From Roseinatronobacter alkalisoli (lineage in GTDB: Bacteria > Pseudomonadota > Alphaproteobacteria > Rhodobacterales > Rhodobacteraceae), in NCBI RefSeq assembly GCF_028745735.1, contig NZ_JAQZSM010000001.1, positions 372,001 to 436,000 of the forward strand: a DNA stretch of 64,000 bases, given 5' to 3'. Positions 1 to 7,645 of this stretch are shown in pieces. Below the pieces are notes generated by a model. That model saw only the letters and a list, made by a program, of their open reading frames with translations. It ran no database searches and was not told where the DNA came from. Made by a program: the position numbers and the translations under genes. Every line of letters begins with the position of its first letter. Positions within the stretch are counted from its first letter, which is position 1.

Positions 1-572
1 CCTGCTTTCACGCGCAGGGCTGTGGTTTCACCCATTTGCAGAAAATCTGCGGCGTCCTTGGTTTCAAATGCGACAACACCCCCCAGCGCGCCGGACCCAT
101 ACAGCGCTGATGACGCCGGCCCGCGCAGGATTTCGACGCGCTTGTACAGTTCGGGTTCACCAAAGAACTGGCCCACCCGATACAACTCGCCGTATTTTTC
201 GACCCCATCCACTGTGACAATGATCCGGTTCTGGTCAGATGCGTCGCCGCCGATCCCGCGAATATTAAAGTGCTGCCCCGTCATCCGGTCGCCGCCCTGC
301 ACGGTCGCACCGGGCACGGTGCGCAGCAGATCGCCCGGTGTGGCGGCCTGTTCGCGGTCGATATCTTCCTGTTCCAGCGTGCTGACAGCTTGCGGCGTGT
401 CAATCGCCGTGCGCGCGCGGCCAAAACCCAGAATGATACGCCCCAGAAACGATCCGGGCGCGGCTGCCGGTTCCTGACTGGTCTGCGCATGTGCGGGCAA
501 TGACACGCCCATAAATGCCGGTATGGCAATAACGCTTAACAGGCGCCCGTAGCGCCTTGTTGTCTTGTCCAT
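1..572 (-). CDS. hmuR: TonB-dependent heme/iron receptor, N-terminal part (cut by window edge)
   Basis: The reading frame runs from an ATG at 572 to the left window edge with no stop, giving the first 190 residues. It opens with a signal peptide (hydrophobic segment about residues 11-25, cleavage likely after AHA). A TonB plug domain follows, with the usual order: the RAxTAIDTPQAVS stretch, LLRTVPG, FNIRGIGG, VDGVEKYGE, EILRGPASSALYGSGALGGVV. The beta-barrel lies outside the window. Its product would carry heme or another iron compound across the outer membrane using energy from TonB. It follows hmuSTUV on the same strand but after a 90-base gap with its own promoter. The heme assignment rests on those neighbours. 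Confidence 0.88.
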   Translation of the reverse strand, partial: MDKTTRRYGRLLSVIAIPAFMGVSLPAHAQTSQEPAAAPGSFLGRIILGFGRARTAIDTPQAVSTLEQEDIDREQAATPGDLLRTVPGATVQGGDRMTGQHFNIRGIGGDASDQNRIIVTVDGVEKYGELYRVGQFFGEPELYKRVEILRGPASSALYGSGALGGVVAFETKDAADFLQMGETTALRVKA

Positions 573-625
573 TGGTATCCCCTTGGTGTTTTATGGCTGG
601 CGATACCGCTGGCGTTCTGACGGCT

Positions 626-654
626 TCGTTACTAATGCCTAGTAAAAGAGTCAA
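626..654 (-). promoter_or_regulatory. Promoter of the TonB-dependent receptor with a perfect inverted repeat in the spacer
   Basis: On the minus strand TTGACT (649-654) is separated by 17 bases from TAACGA (626-631), a sigma-70-like promoter about 55 bases upstream of the receptor start. Within it lies a perfect inverted repeat, TTACTA-N5-TAGTAA (629-645), covering the -10 element and half of the spacer. A protein bound there would block RNA polymerase. An iron- or heme-responsive repressor is the natural guess, but the repeat does not match a Fur or Irr consensus I can name with confidence. Confidence 0.55.
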
Positions 655-660
655 GATTTT

Positions 661-1449
661 TCAGGCAATTTCCGCAGCTTGTGGCAGAATAAATGCCTCG
701 CCCGCGCGGGGCAGGCTGGATACGCGAAGCGCGCAGCCATAGGCGTGCGACAGGTTGGTATCTGTCATCACATCGCGCACGCCGCCATGTGCCAGAACCT
801 GCCCGTCCAGCATCAGCGTGATGTCATCGGCGAACATCGCTGTCAGGTTCAGATCATGCATCACCGCGACCACACCGCCACCTGCGCGCGCGAAATCCCG
901 TGCCATTGTCATGACCTGCAATTGATGGCCAATGTCCAGCGCGGCAACCGGTTCGTCCAGAAACAGCCAGCGCGGCACCCCCGCGACGACCGGTTGCCAG
1001 ACCTGCAACAACACGCGGGCCAGTTGCGCGCGCGCCTGTTCCCCGCCGGACAGTTCCTGAAAATACCGCCCGCCATACCCCGCCAGCCCCACCCGTTCCA
1101 GCGCGCGGGTCGGCAAATGGGTGGCATCCGCGCGCAGGGCCGTTGCCCCCACCAGCCCCAGCCGCACGACTTCATGCACGGTAAAGGGAAAGGCAAGCTG
1201 GCTGGCCTGTGGCAGCACCGCGCGATATTCGGCCAGTGCCCATGCCGGTATCCTGCGCGTGTTCTGCCCGTTCAGGCAGACCGAACCGCTATGCGGCAGA
1301 TCGCCGGTGATGGCGCGCAGAAGCGTGGTTTTGCCGGACCCGTTGGGACCAACAATAACCGTCAGCCTGCCTGCCTGCGCCTGCAGGCTTGCGCCCCGCA
1401 GAATGGCTTTGCCGCCAAGTTCCACATCAATATCTTTTGCATCCAGCAT
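661..1449 (-). CDS. hmuV: Heme ABC transporter ATP-binding protein HmuV
   Basis: 262-residue ABC ATPase that would power heme import through HmuU. Walker A GPNGSGKT is at about residues 34-41, the signature LSGGEQ near 140, Walker B WLFLDEP with its catalytic Glu near 165-171, and an H-loop His in VMHDLN. The ATG at 1449 lies 6 bases past the hmuU stop (1455). An in-frame GTG three codons earlier overlaps that stop, and longer in-frame extensions run into hmuU. Fourth gene of hmuS-T-U-V, translationally coupled. Confidence 0.93.
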   Translation of the reverse strand: MLDAKDIDVELGGKAILRGASLQAQAGRLTVIVGPNGSGKTTLLRAITGDLPHSGSVCLNGQNTRRIPAWALAEYRAVLPQASQLAFPFTVHEVVRLGLVGATALRADATHLPTRALERVGLAGYGGRYFQELSGGEQARAQLARVLLQVWQPVVAGVPRWLFLDEPVAALDIGHQLQVMTMARDFARAGGGVVAVMHDLNLTAMFADDITLMLDGQVLAHGGVRDVMTDTNLSHAYGCALRVSSLPRAGEAFILPQAAEIA

Positions 1450-1454
1450 GGCGT

Positions 1455-2540
1455 TCACATATCCACAATGCCGCGGCGGCGCAGCAGTATCCACAGGAAA
1501 ACCGGCCCGCCCAGAACGGCCGTGACAATGCCGATCGGCAGTTCGGCAGGGGCGATGACAAGCCGTGCGATCATGTCAGCCATCAGCAACAGCCCGGCCC
1601 CCAGCAATGCGGCGGCGGGCAGCAGATACCGGTGGTCTGGTCCCATCGCCAACCTCAGCAGATGCGGCACCACGATTCCGATAAACCCAATCCCGCCGGA
1701 CACAGCGACGGCGGCCCCGGTCGCACCGGCAACGGTCAGGATGGCCAGGTTCTTCATGCGTTGTACCGGGATGCCCATATGCGATGCCGCGGCCTCGCCC
1801 AGGGCCAGTCCGTTCAGTGCGCGCGCCAGAACCGGCGCTGCAATCAGCGCCAGCACCATGATGGGCGCGGCGGCGGTCAGCTTGGCCCAGCTCGCGCCCG
1901 CTAGTGACCCCAGCCCCCAGAAGGTCAGGTCGCGCAATTGCTGGTCATCGGCGATATAGACCAGAATGCCCGTCAATGCGCCTGCCAGCGCGCCAAGCGC
2001 TATGCCTGCAAGCAGCATGGTTGCAACCGATGTGCGCCCGCGCCGCGTGGACACCCGGTACAGGATCAGCGTTGATGCCCAGCCCCCGAAGAACGCCGCC
2101 AGCGGTATCAAGTGCATACCCGTAAAGGCCAAAGCCGCGGGGGGCAGTAACCCGCCCAGCACAATCGCCAGCACCGCGCCCAGACCCGCCCCCGCACCCA
2201 CACCCACAATGCCGGGATCTGCCAGCGGGTTGCGGAACAACCCTTGCATGACCGCGCCGGACACTGCCAGCGATGCCCCGACCAGAAGGCCCGTCAACAG
2301 CCGCGGCAGGCGAATATCGAACAGCACCACCCGTTCACGCAGGCTCAGCGCTTCACCCGATGCCATTTTGCCCAGCACATCGGGCAAGGACACGCCCGCA
2401 GCCCCCACCCCCAACGACAGGACCGACACGGCCAGAACAAACACCGCCAGCGCGGCCATTGTGGCGCGTGCGCGTAAGGCCCGGTCCCCCGCGACGGCCA
2501 TTGCAGGGATGCGGCGGTTGGTGAACGGAAGTGCGACCAT
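1455..2540 (-). CDS. hmuU: Heme ABC transporter permease HmuU (FecCD family)
   Basis: 361-residue, strongly hydrophobic inner-membrane protein of the FecCD/BtuC family, with about ten membrane segments. The family motif region GxxMQGLFRNPLADPGIVGVGAGAG is partly visible around residues 95-120 (MQGLFRNPLADP). The start at 2540 is chosen because AGGGGG lies just in front of it and because hmuT stops five bases upstream; longer extensions overlap hmuT. It forms the channel for heme delivered by HmuT and is driven by HmuV. Confidence 0.92.
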   Translation of the reverse strand: MVALPFTNRRIPAMAVAGDRALRARATMAALAVFVLAVSVLSLGVGAAGVSLPDVLGKMASGEALSLRERVVLFDIRLPRLLTGLLVGASLAVSGAVMQGLFRNPLADPGIVGVGAGAGLGAVLAIVLGGLLPPAALAFTGMHLIPLAAFFGGWASTLILYRVSTRRGRTSVATMLLAGIALGALAGALTGILVYIADDQQLRDLTFWGLGSLAGASWAKLTAAAPIMVLALIAAPVLARALNGLALGEAAASHMGIPVQRMKNLAILTVAGATGAAVAVSGGIGFIGIVVPHLLRLAMGPDHRYLLPAAALLGAGLLLMADMIARLVIAPAELPIGIVTAVLGGPVFLWILLRRRGIVDM

Positions 2541-2544
2541 CCCC

Positions 2545-3387
2545 CTAGCCCCCCTTATGTGCCTGCGCAGGATAGATCGCGTCATGCAGATCGCGCGCCG
2601 CTTGTGCCGTGCGTGGGCCAAAACCCAGCAGGTAAATCCCGTCCATGCGAATGATCTGCCCGTTTTCTGCTGCGGGCGTCAGGCCAAGCGCGGGATGGCC
2701 GGTTATCTGATCATCGTTCAGGGCGTGGTCACCGTCGCGGTCCATCATCAGGATGACATCGGGGGCGGCGGCGGCAATCGCTTCGTCGCTCAGCAGCCGG
2801 TAGCCCGCGAAATCGTCAAAGGCATTGACGGCCCCGGCAAGGTGAATCATGGCCCCGGCGCCGGTGTCGCGGCCTGCGGCATTGATGCGCCCGCCTTGCG
2901 CGGACAGAACGAACATAACGCGCCGGGGGGCGTTGACCTGTGCGGTCTGATCCGCCAGTGCCGCGAAATCTGCGCGCAAATCAGTTATCAGCGCAGCGCC
3001 TTCGTCCTGCGCGTGCAGATGTTGCGCGACAAGTTCCACACGTTCCAGCACCCCCTCCATGCTTGGTGCTTCGGTTATCTGGACAAAGGGCACATCGGCG
3101 GATTGCATGATCTGGATCGTTTCCAGCGGTCCCGACCCTTCAGAGGCAAGGATCAGGTCGGGGTCCAGTTGCAGCAGTCCTTCGGGGGACAGCGCGCGCA
3201 TATAACCCACATCCGGCAGATCATTGACAGCGGGCGGGAAACTGGCGGTGGTGTCCCGGCCCACAAGGCGGTGTTCCTGCCCCAGCGCATAGACAATTTC
3301 GGCAAGGCCCCCGCCCACGACCACCACGCGGTCCTGTGCGGCGGCGGGGCTGACCAGCAACAGCGTTATCAGGCCAGCGCGGATCAT
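2545..3387 (-). CDS. hmuT: Periplasmic heme-binding protein HmuT
   Basis: 280-residue substrate-binding protein of the class III (BtuF/FhuD/HmuT) fold. It has a signal peptide (residues 1-17, cleavage after AAA) and the family segments GGGLAEIVYALG, GRDTTASFP and DVGYMRALSPEG. The Tyr in GYMRALS matches the position used for axial heme ligation in HmuT proteins. It hands heme from the outer-membrane receptor to HmuUV. Its ATG overlaps the stop of hmuS (ATGA at 3384-3387). Confidence 0.92.
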   Translation of the reverse strand: MIRAGLITLLLVSPAAAQDRVVVVGGGLAEIVYALGQEHRLVGRDTTASFPPAVNDLPDVGYMRALSPEGLLQLDPDLILASEGSGPLETIQIMQSADVPFVQITEAPSMEGVLERVELVAQHLHAQDEGAALITDLRADFAALADQTAQVNAPRRVMFVLSAQGGRINAAGRDTGAGAMIHLAGAVNAFDDFAGYRLLSDEAIAAAAPDVILMMDRDGDHALNDDQITGHPALGLTPAAENGQIIRMDGIYLLGFGPRTAQAARDLHDAIYPAQAHKGG

Positions 3388-4424
3388 GCTGCACCCCTTT
3401 GGGCGCGCGGCAGTTTTTCCAACAAGCCCTGAAACGCCACCGTGTCAGGGTCGCGTTTGCCGAAGATCTGCGTGATCAGCCCGCCTTCCGCGTCAAATGC
3501 CTCGACTGACCAGGCCATACCGTGGCGCGTGGGTTTGGACACCAGCCAGACCTCTGCCACGTGATCGGTGCGCAGATGCAGGTTGAAGCGCGGGTCCATG
3601 ACATTGATCCATGGTCCCATCGGTTTGACCTGTTCTATTTTGCCACCATGGATCTGGATGCAGCCCTGATTGCCCACAAAAATCATCAATGGCACAGCAT
3701 TCGTGGCCGCCAGATGCAGCAATTCGGTCACGGCACCCGGTTCAAGCGCCTGCGCCCATTGCGTCCCCACAATGCGGTAGGCACCAAGGCGGTTCATCTT
3801 CAGCCTGGACGCAAGGCGCAGGAACTGGTGCGTGTCGGTCATGGCCGCCCATTCGTGGCGCAGTTCTTCCAGCTTTTCAGGGCGTGATTTTGCCCCTTCA
3901 ACGGGGGCACGCGGGGTCAGCGTTACGCTGTCGGACTGATCAGGCAGGCGCAAATCTGCCACCAATGTATCAAATGCCGCGCGATCCGACCCATCGGTCA
4001 GGAACACCTTATGCACCGCATCGCCCGCCGCATCAAAAACCTGCACGGACGGGCGCGGCCCGTCGAGCTGCGCAAAACCATGGACCCAGTGGCGCGGGAA
4101 CATGCGCAGGTCAATCTCTGCACCCAGCACCATGGAAGCATGCGCGCCTGCGTGGTAATCCTCATATGTGCCTTTGCGTTCATGCACGACAGACTGGTTG
4201 CGCGTCAGCGCCATGACATCGCCCAGGCGCTGGATGGCGGGCATCAGCCGGTTCAGTGCGGGGTCAATGCGCACGACATGCGTGCCATCAACATGGGCGG
4301 CAACAAGTGCGGCTTCGGTCACACCGAAACTGTCGGCCAGATCGCGGGCGCGGGTTTTGGGGTGGTCCAGTCGTGCCTGCCGCAGATCAGCGGGCGTGGG
4401 GGTGGACACAAGGTCAAGCGTCAT
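3384..4424 (-). CDS. hmuS: Cytoplasmic heme-binding/degrading protein HmuS (HemS/ChuX family)
   Basis: 346 residues, the usual length of HemS/HmuS proteins, which consist of two similar halves that bind heme in the cytoplasm and help release its iron. The family stretches visible are the N-terminal helical region with DSFGVTEAALVAAH, then HERKGTYEDYHAGAHASMVLG and DLRMFPRHWVHGF in the first half, and VGNQGCIQIHGG in the second. The start at 4424 has AGGAG eight bases upstream. It is the first gene of the hmuSTUV operon and is divergent from the exbB-tonB operon. Confidence 0.9.
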   Translation of the reverse strand: MTLDLVSTPTPADLRQARLDHPKTRARDLADSFGVTEAALVAAHVDGTHVVRIDPALNRLMPAIQRLGDVMALTRNQSVVHERKGTYEDYHAGAHASMVLGAEIDLRMFPRHWVHGFAQLDGPRPSVQVFDAAGDAVHKVFLTDGSDRAAFDTLVADLRLPDQSDSVTLTPRAPVEGAKSRPEKLEELRHEWAAMTDTHQFLRLASRLKMNRLGAYRIVGTQWAQALEPGAVTELLHLAATNAVPLMIFVGNQGCIQIHGGKIEQVKPMGPWINVMDPRFNLHLRTDHVAEVWLVSKPTRHGMAWSVEAFDAEGGLITQIFGKRDPDTVAFQGLLEKLPRAQRGAA

Positions 4425-4515
4425 GGAATTGCTCCTGTCAGTGCGCGTGTTGTTTGGGTCAGGCGCGTGTCTGGCAGCAAGCTGGATGGCGCGAAACGGC
4501 AGTGCCGCCTCATTC

Positions 4516-4555
4516 TTGACAGTTTCACTAAGATAATGTTAGGCGCAGTTCAAGC
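4516..4555. promoter_or_regulatory. Divergent hmuS / exbB-tonB control region
   Basis: The 200 bases between hmuS and the four-cysteine gene must hold both operon promoters. A consensus TTGACA reads on the plus strand at 4516-4521, and a TTGAAC reads on the minus strand near 4547-4552. Between them is an AT-rich dyad, CTAA-N7-TTAG (about 4528-4542). No clear -10 hexamer fits the 17-base spacing on the plus strand, so the assignment is tentative. Confidence 0.35.
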
Positions 4556-4624
4556 GCAAATTCCGCGCCGCCAGCCAATGCGCCAGCCCTTTCCCGTAAC
4601 ACCTGTGTCATGAAAGGCCGCGAC

Positions 4625-5038
4625 ATGCGCGTTCTGCCTGTTTTCCATGCGTTTTCCGTATCTTTGGGGCTGGCGCTGCCGGTGCAGGCCGCAGATCCCG
4701 CCCTGCATATCCGGCTGGATCAGGCGACCCCGTTGCAGAATGACTGCCAGATGGTCTTTGTGCTGGAAAACCGCATGGGGACTGGCATTGACAGCCTGCA
4801 GGCCGAAACCGTGCTGCTAAGCGCGGAAAACCGTGTCCTGCGCCTGAGTCTGCTGGATTTCCAGTCATTGCCCGAAAACGGCTTGCGCGTGCGCAGTTTC
4901 AACTTCGCGGGGCTGGCCTGTGACCAGATCGGGCGGGTGCTGTTCAACGCGGTTGGACCCTGCGCGCCGCAGGGCGCAGCGGAATGCGCTGCAGCGCTGC
5001 AAGTTGGAAGTGAAACTGCGATCGAGGTGGTGAAATGA
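4625..5038 (+). CDS. Small exported four-cysteine protein heading the exbB-exbD-exbD-tonB operon
   Basis: I do not recognise the family. The protein is 137 residues with a signal peptide (residues 1-23, cleavage after QAA). The mature part is about 115 residues and has four cysteines (C41, C99, C113, C121), enough for two disulfides in the periplasm. The ATG at 4625 is preferred over one 15 bases upstream because AAAGG lies seven bases before it. Its stop overlaps the exbB start (ATGA at 5035-5038), so it is translated with the TonB-complex genes. A periplasmic accessory to TonB-dependent heme uptake is an inference from position only. Confidence 0.75.
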   Translation: MRVLPVFHAFSVSLGLALPVQAADPALHIRLDQATPLQNDCQMVFVLENRMGTGIDSLQAETVLLSAENRVLRLSLLDFQSLPENGLRVRSFNFAGLACDQIGRVLFNAVGPCAPQGAAECAAALQVGSETAIEVVK

Positions 5039-5754
5039 CATTCTTCCCTACGGCAGATCTGGTGGACAGCATTCTGGATTTTCTGGCGCTGGGCGGCCCG
5101 GTGGTTGCCCTGTTGCTGGCAATGTCGCTGGTCGCGCTGGCGCTGATATTGCTGAAGCTCTGGCAATTTCAGCGTGCAGGTGTCGGTCATCATGGCGATA
5201 TCATCGCCGCACTTGACCTGATGGACAAGGGCGCGGCACAGCACGCCATGAAACGCGCAGCGCAAGGGCGCAATCATCTTGCACCGCTGACAGTGCTGGC
5301 GCTGACGGCCGTCACAACGCGCGATGCCGCGCCTGAAGCGCTGCGCGCACGCCTGACGGGACTGGCCGAAGCGGCGACAACGCGCCTGCAATCCGGGTTT
5401 CGGGCATTGGACAGCATTGCGCAGGTGGCCCCCCTTCTGGGGTTGTTCGGCACGGTTCTGGGCATGATTACAGCGTTTCAGTCCTTGCAGGACGCGGGTG
5501 CCGCAGTTGACCCGTCCGCGCTGGCGGGGGGGATCTGGGTGGCGTTGCTGACAACGGCGGTCGGGCTGGGTGTTGCCATGCCCACGGCGTTGGTGCTGAC
5601 ATGGTTTGAATCGCGCGTCATGCGCGAAGCGCAACTGGCGATGCAGATCATTGACGTGGCGCTTTGTGCAGGGTTGTCCGCGCAGGACTGCCCGCTGGGC
5701 AGGCCAGCGGCGGGCGCAGTCACTGACAGCACCAGAGTGGTGCAGAATGCCTGA
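5035..5754 (+). CDS. exbB: ExbB proton channel subunit (MotA/TolQ/ExbB family)
   Basis: 239-residue inner-membrane protein with three membrane segments (about 18-42, 125-148 and 165-190) and the MotA/TolQ/ExbB domain: LDSIAQVAPLLGLFGTVLGM followed by the WVALLTTAVGLGVAMPTAL helix. ExbB forms the pentameric ring that, with ExbD, uses the proton gradient to energise TonB. The Thr residues in GTVLGM and LLTTA correspond to the proton-path positions of the family. It overlaps the genes on both sides. Confidence 0.92.
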   Translation: MTFFPTADLVDSILDFLALGGPVVALLLAMSLVALALILLKLWQFQRAGVGHHGDIIAALDLMDKGAAQHAMKRAAQGRNHLAPLTVLALTAVTTRDAAPEALRARLTGLAEAATTRLQSGFRALDSIAQVAPLLGLFGTVLGMITAFQSLQDAGAAVDPSALAGGIWVALLTTAVGLGVAMPTALVLTWFESRVMREAQLAMQIIDVALCAGLSAQDCPLGRPAAGAVTDSTRVVQNA

Positions 5755-6136
5755 CCGGTTGGATATTGCGATGCGCCGCAGGCGGTTGTCGATGACATCG
5801 CTGATTGACGTGATCTTTCTGTTGTTGCTGTTTTTCATGCTCAGTTCGACTTTCGCGCGACAGGGGGAATTGCCGCTTGATCTGGCGATGGCGGGGGCTG
5901 ACACCCCCCCTGCAACCCCGCCGCTGTTTTTGCAACTGCTGCCCGATGCGTTGCGCCTGAACAGTGTTGCGACCACGACGGACGACCTGCACGCCGCCCT
6001 TGACGATGCGGATGGCGGGTTGGTGCTGATTGCCATGGCAGACGGGGTTGATGCCCAGCGGCTGGCAGATATCCTGCATCTGATCCAGCGCCGGAACGGC
6101 TGGCGGATTGGCGTTATCGGGGCGCGCGGGTCATGA
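5747..6136 (+). CDS. exbD: ExbD-type stator/transducer subunit, first copy (with the conserved Asp)
   Basis: 129 residues. A short basic cytoplasmic tail is followed by one membrane helix (about residues 17-38) that starts TSLIDVIFLLLLFF and contains D21, the proton-carrying Asp of ExbD/TolR. A periplasmic domain of about 85 residues follows. The ATG at 5747 is chosen because it overlaps the end of exbB and gives the normal short N-terminus; longer in-frame starts lie inside exbB. It pairs with the second ExbD that starts four bases before its stop. Confidence 0.9.
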   Translation: MPDRLDIAMRRRRLSMTSLIDVIFLLLLFFMLSSTFARQGELPLDLAMAGADTPPATPPLFLQLLPDALRLNSVATTTDDLHAALDDADGGLVLIAMADGVDAQRLADILHLIQRRNGWRIGVIGARGS

Positions 6137-6519
6137 GGTGTGCGCTTTCCCTTGTGCCGCGCGCGCGACCTGAACCCACGATTGCGCTGATCAACATTGT
6201 TTTCCTGATGCTGGTGTTTTTCCTGATTGCGGGCAGTCTGGCACCACGCCCGGACCCTGACATAACCCTGATAAGCCTGTCGGACATTGCCACCGAACCC
6301 CCGCGCGATGCACTTTTGCTGCTGCCGGATGGGGGGCTGCGGCTGAACGGGCTGGATGTCGCCCTGGCCGATGCTGTGGCCCATTTCGCCGGGGAACAAC
6401 ATGTGCGCCTGTTGCCCGACCGGGCGGCCCCTGCGGCCAGGTTGATTGAAACCGCGCAGGCGTTGCGTGCGGGCGGGGCACAAAAACTGGTGATTGTCAC
6501 GCAAGAGGGGGTGAAATGA
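6133..6519 (+). CDS. ExbD-like subunit, second copy, with Asn in place of the proton-carrying Asp
   Basis: 128 residues with the same layout as the first ExbD: a short tail, one membrane helix (about 17-38) and a small periplasmic domain ending LVIVTQEGVK. Its helix reads IALINIVFLMLVFFL, so N21 (codon AAC) stands exactly where the first copy has D21. That residue is needed for proton flow in studied ExbD/TolR proteins, so this copy should not carry protons itself. It may form a heterodimer with the first copy inside the ExbB ring. It is coupled by ATGA overlaps to exbD upstream and tonB downstream. Confidence 0.87.
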   Translation: MRCALSLVPRARPEPTIALINIVFLMLVFFLIAGSLAPRPDPDITLISLSDIATEPPRDALLLLPDGGLRLNGLDVALADAVAHFAGEQHVRLLPDRAAPAARLIETAQALRAGGAQKLVIVTQEGVK

Positions 6520-7556
6520 CCGCTGCCGCCGTGTTCCGGGCCTGCCCAAAGGTGAATGGCTGCCCCTTTGTCACGACCCGCCATTTGCGCGCGCTGGACC
6601 TGCGCCCGAAGGCGCGCACCATCGCGCTGGCGCTGCTTGTATCCATGGGGTTGCATCTGGGGGCCGTGGCGGCATTTGGGCCGCAGGGGGCTGTTGTCAT
6701 GACCGAAGGCGGGGGCGAAGCGGCCCCGGCAGCCCTTGGCACCAGTTTCGAGGATTTCGCCATCGGCAGCAGTGAACCCGCGCCCATGACCGAGGCGCAG
6801 CTCCCGGATGCGGCGCAACCCACCACGCCCCCGCAGCAAACCGCCCCCGTAATGCCGGCTCAAAGCATGCCGCATGTGCCCGCGGCGCGCGTGCCAGACC
6901 AGATCATGCAGCCGGTTTTGACCGCGCAGACGCCTGAAGACGCGGTGTTGCCGCAGGTGGTGGACCCTGCCGTAATACCTGAAATCGTGCCGCCGTCGCT
7001 GTCTGAAAGCGCGCCCGCCCAACGCGCCGACACTATGGAAACCCATCGCCCCGCCCCTGTTGCGCCGGTAGAACAGGTGCGTGCGACCACAAGCCCCGAT
7101 ACCAGCCCCCGCCCGCCTGCGCGCCCGCCCGAACTGACAACGCCGCCATCCCCTGCGCCGCAGCAGGTTGCGGCCGCCCCTGCCGCCCCGCGCGGAAATG
7201 CAAGGCAAAACGCGCAGCGCGGCGCGCAACAAGGAACTGACGGGCAGGCCGCAAACACGGCCACTGCGCGCCCTGCTGCAACGCAGGCGGGCAATGCGGC
7301 TGTGTCCAGCTATCCGGGCGAGGTCATGCGCCGCATCCAGCGGGTGCGGCAGGTGCGCAGCCCTGCGCGCGGGCAGGTGGTCGTTGCCTTTGGCATCGCG
7401 GCGGATGGGGGGCTGGCATCAGCCAGTATTGCGCGCACATCGGGCAACGCGGGGCTGGATCAGGCGGCGCTGGACCATATCCGCCGCGCGGCTCCCTTTC
7501 CCGCACCGCCTGCGGGGGCACAGCAACAGTTCAATTTTGAATTCGTGGGGCGGTGA
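6516..7556 (+). CDS. tonB: TonB energy transducer
   Basis: 346 residues. A cytoplasmic tail of about 32 residues leads into one membrane helix (about 33-54) that contains the SxxxH motif as SMGLH, needed for coupling to ExbB-ExbD. A long Pro/Ala/Gln-rich periplasmic spacer (about 60-255) follows. The C-terminal TonB domain (about 265-346) has YPGEVMRRIQRV, a GQVVVAFGI strand and the ending FNFEFVGR. This domain binds the TonB box of outer-membrane receptors. Last gene of its operon; its product would serve the receptor at 1-572. Confidence 0.92.
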   Translation: MTAAAVFRACPKVNGCPFVTTRHLRALDLRPKARTIALALLVSMGLHLGAVAAFGPQGAVVMTEGGGEAAPAALGTSFEDFAIGSSEPAPMTEAQLPDAAQPTTPPQQTAPVMPAQSMPHVPAARVPDQIMQPVLTAQTPEDAVLPQVVDPAVIPEIVPPSLSESAPAQRADTMETHRPAPVAPVEQVRATTSPDTSPRPPARPPELTTPPSPAPQQVAAAPAAPRGNARQNAQRGAQQGTDGQAANTATARPAATQAGNAAVSSYPGEVMRRIQRVRQVRSPARGQVVVAFGIAADGGLASASIARTSGNAGLDQAALDHIRRAAPFPAPPAGAQQQFNFEFVGR

Positions 7557-7561
7557 TCATC

Positions 7562-7584
7562 CGGGAAAGTGCTGTCCTTTCCCG
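7562..7584 (+). terminator. Hairpin after tonB
   Basis: Perfect 8-base-pair stem CGGGAAAG / CTTTCCCG around a 7-base loop, starting five bases after the tonB stop. No T-run follows, so it is either a weak terminator or an mRNA 3'-end stabiliser. It lies in the short space between the convergent tonB and yhaN genes. Confidence 0.4.
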
Positions 7585-7645
7585 CGCCTTGGGCATTGCC
7601 AATATTCGATTCAAACCGGGCACCACCCATAAACGGGCCGCGCAA

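Noticed and set aside
4720-6549. 609-codon open frame on the minus strand across exbB and both exbD genes
   Set aside because: It runs antisense to four genes with clear families and overlapping starts. Its translation is low-complexity Arg/Gln/His-rich, as expected of the opposite strand of GC-rich coding DNA.
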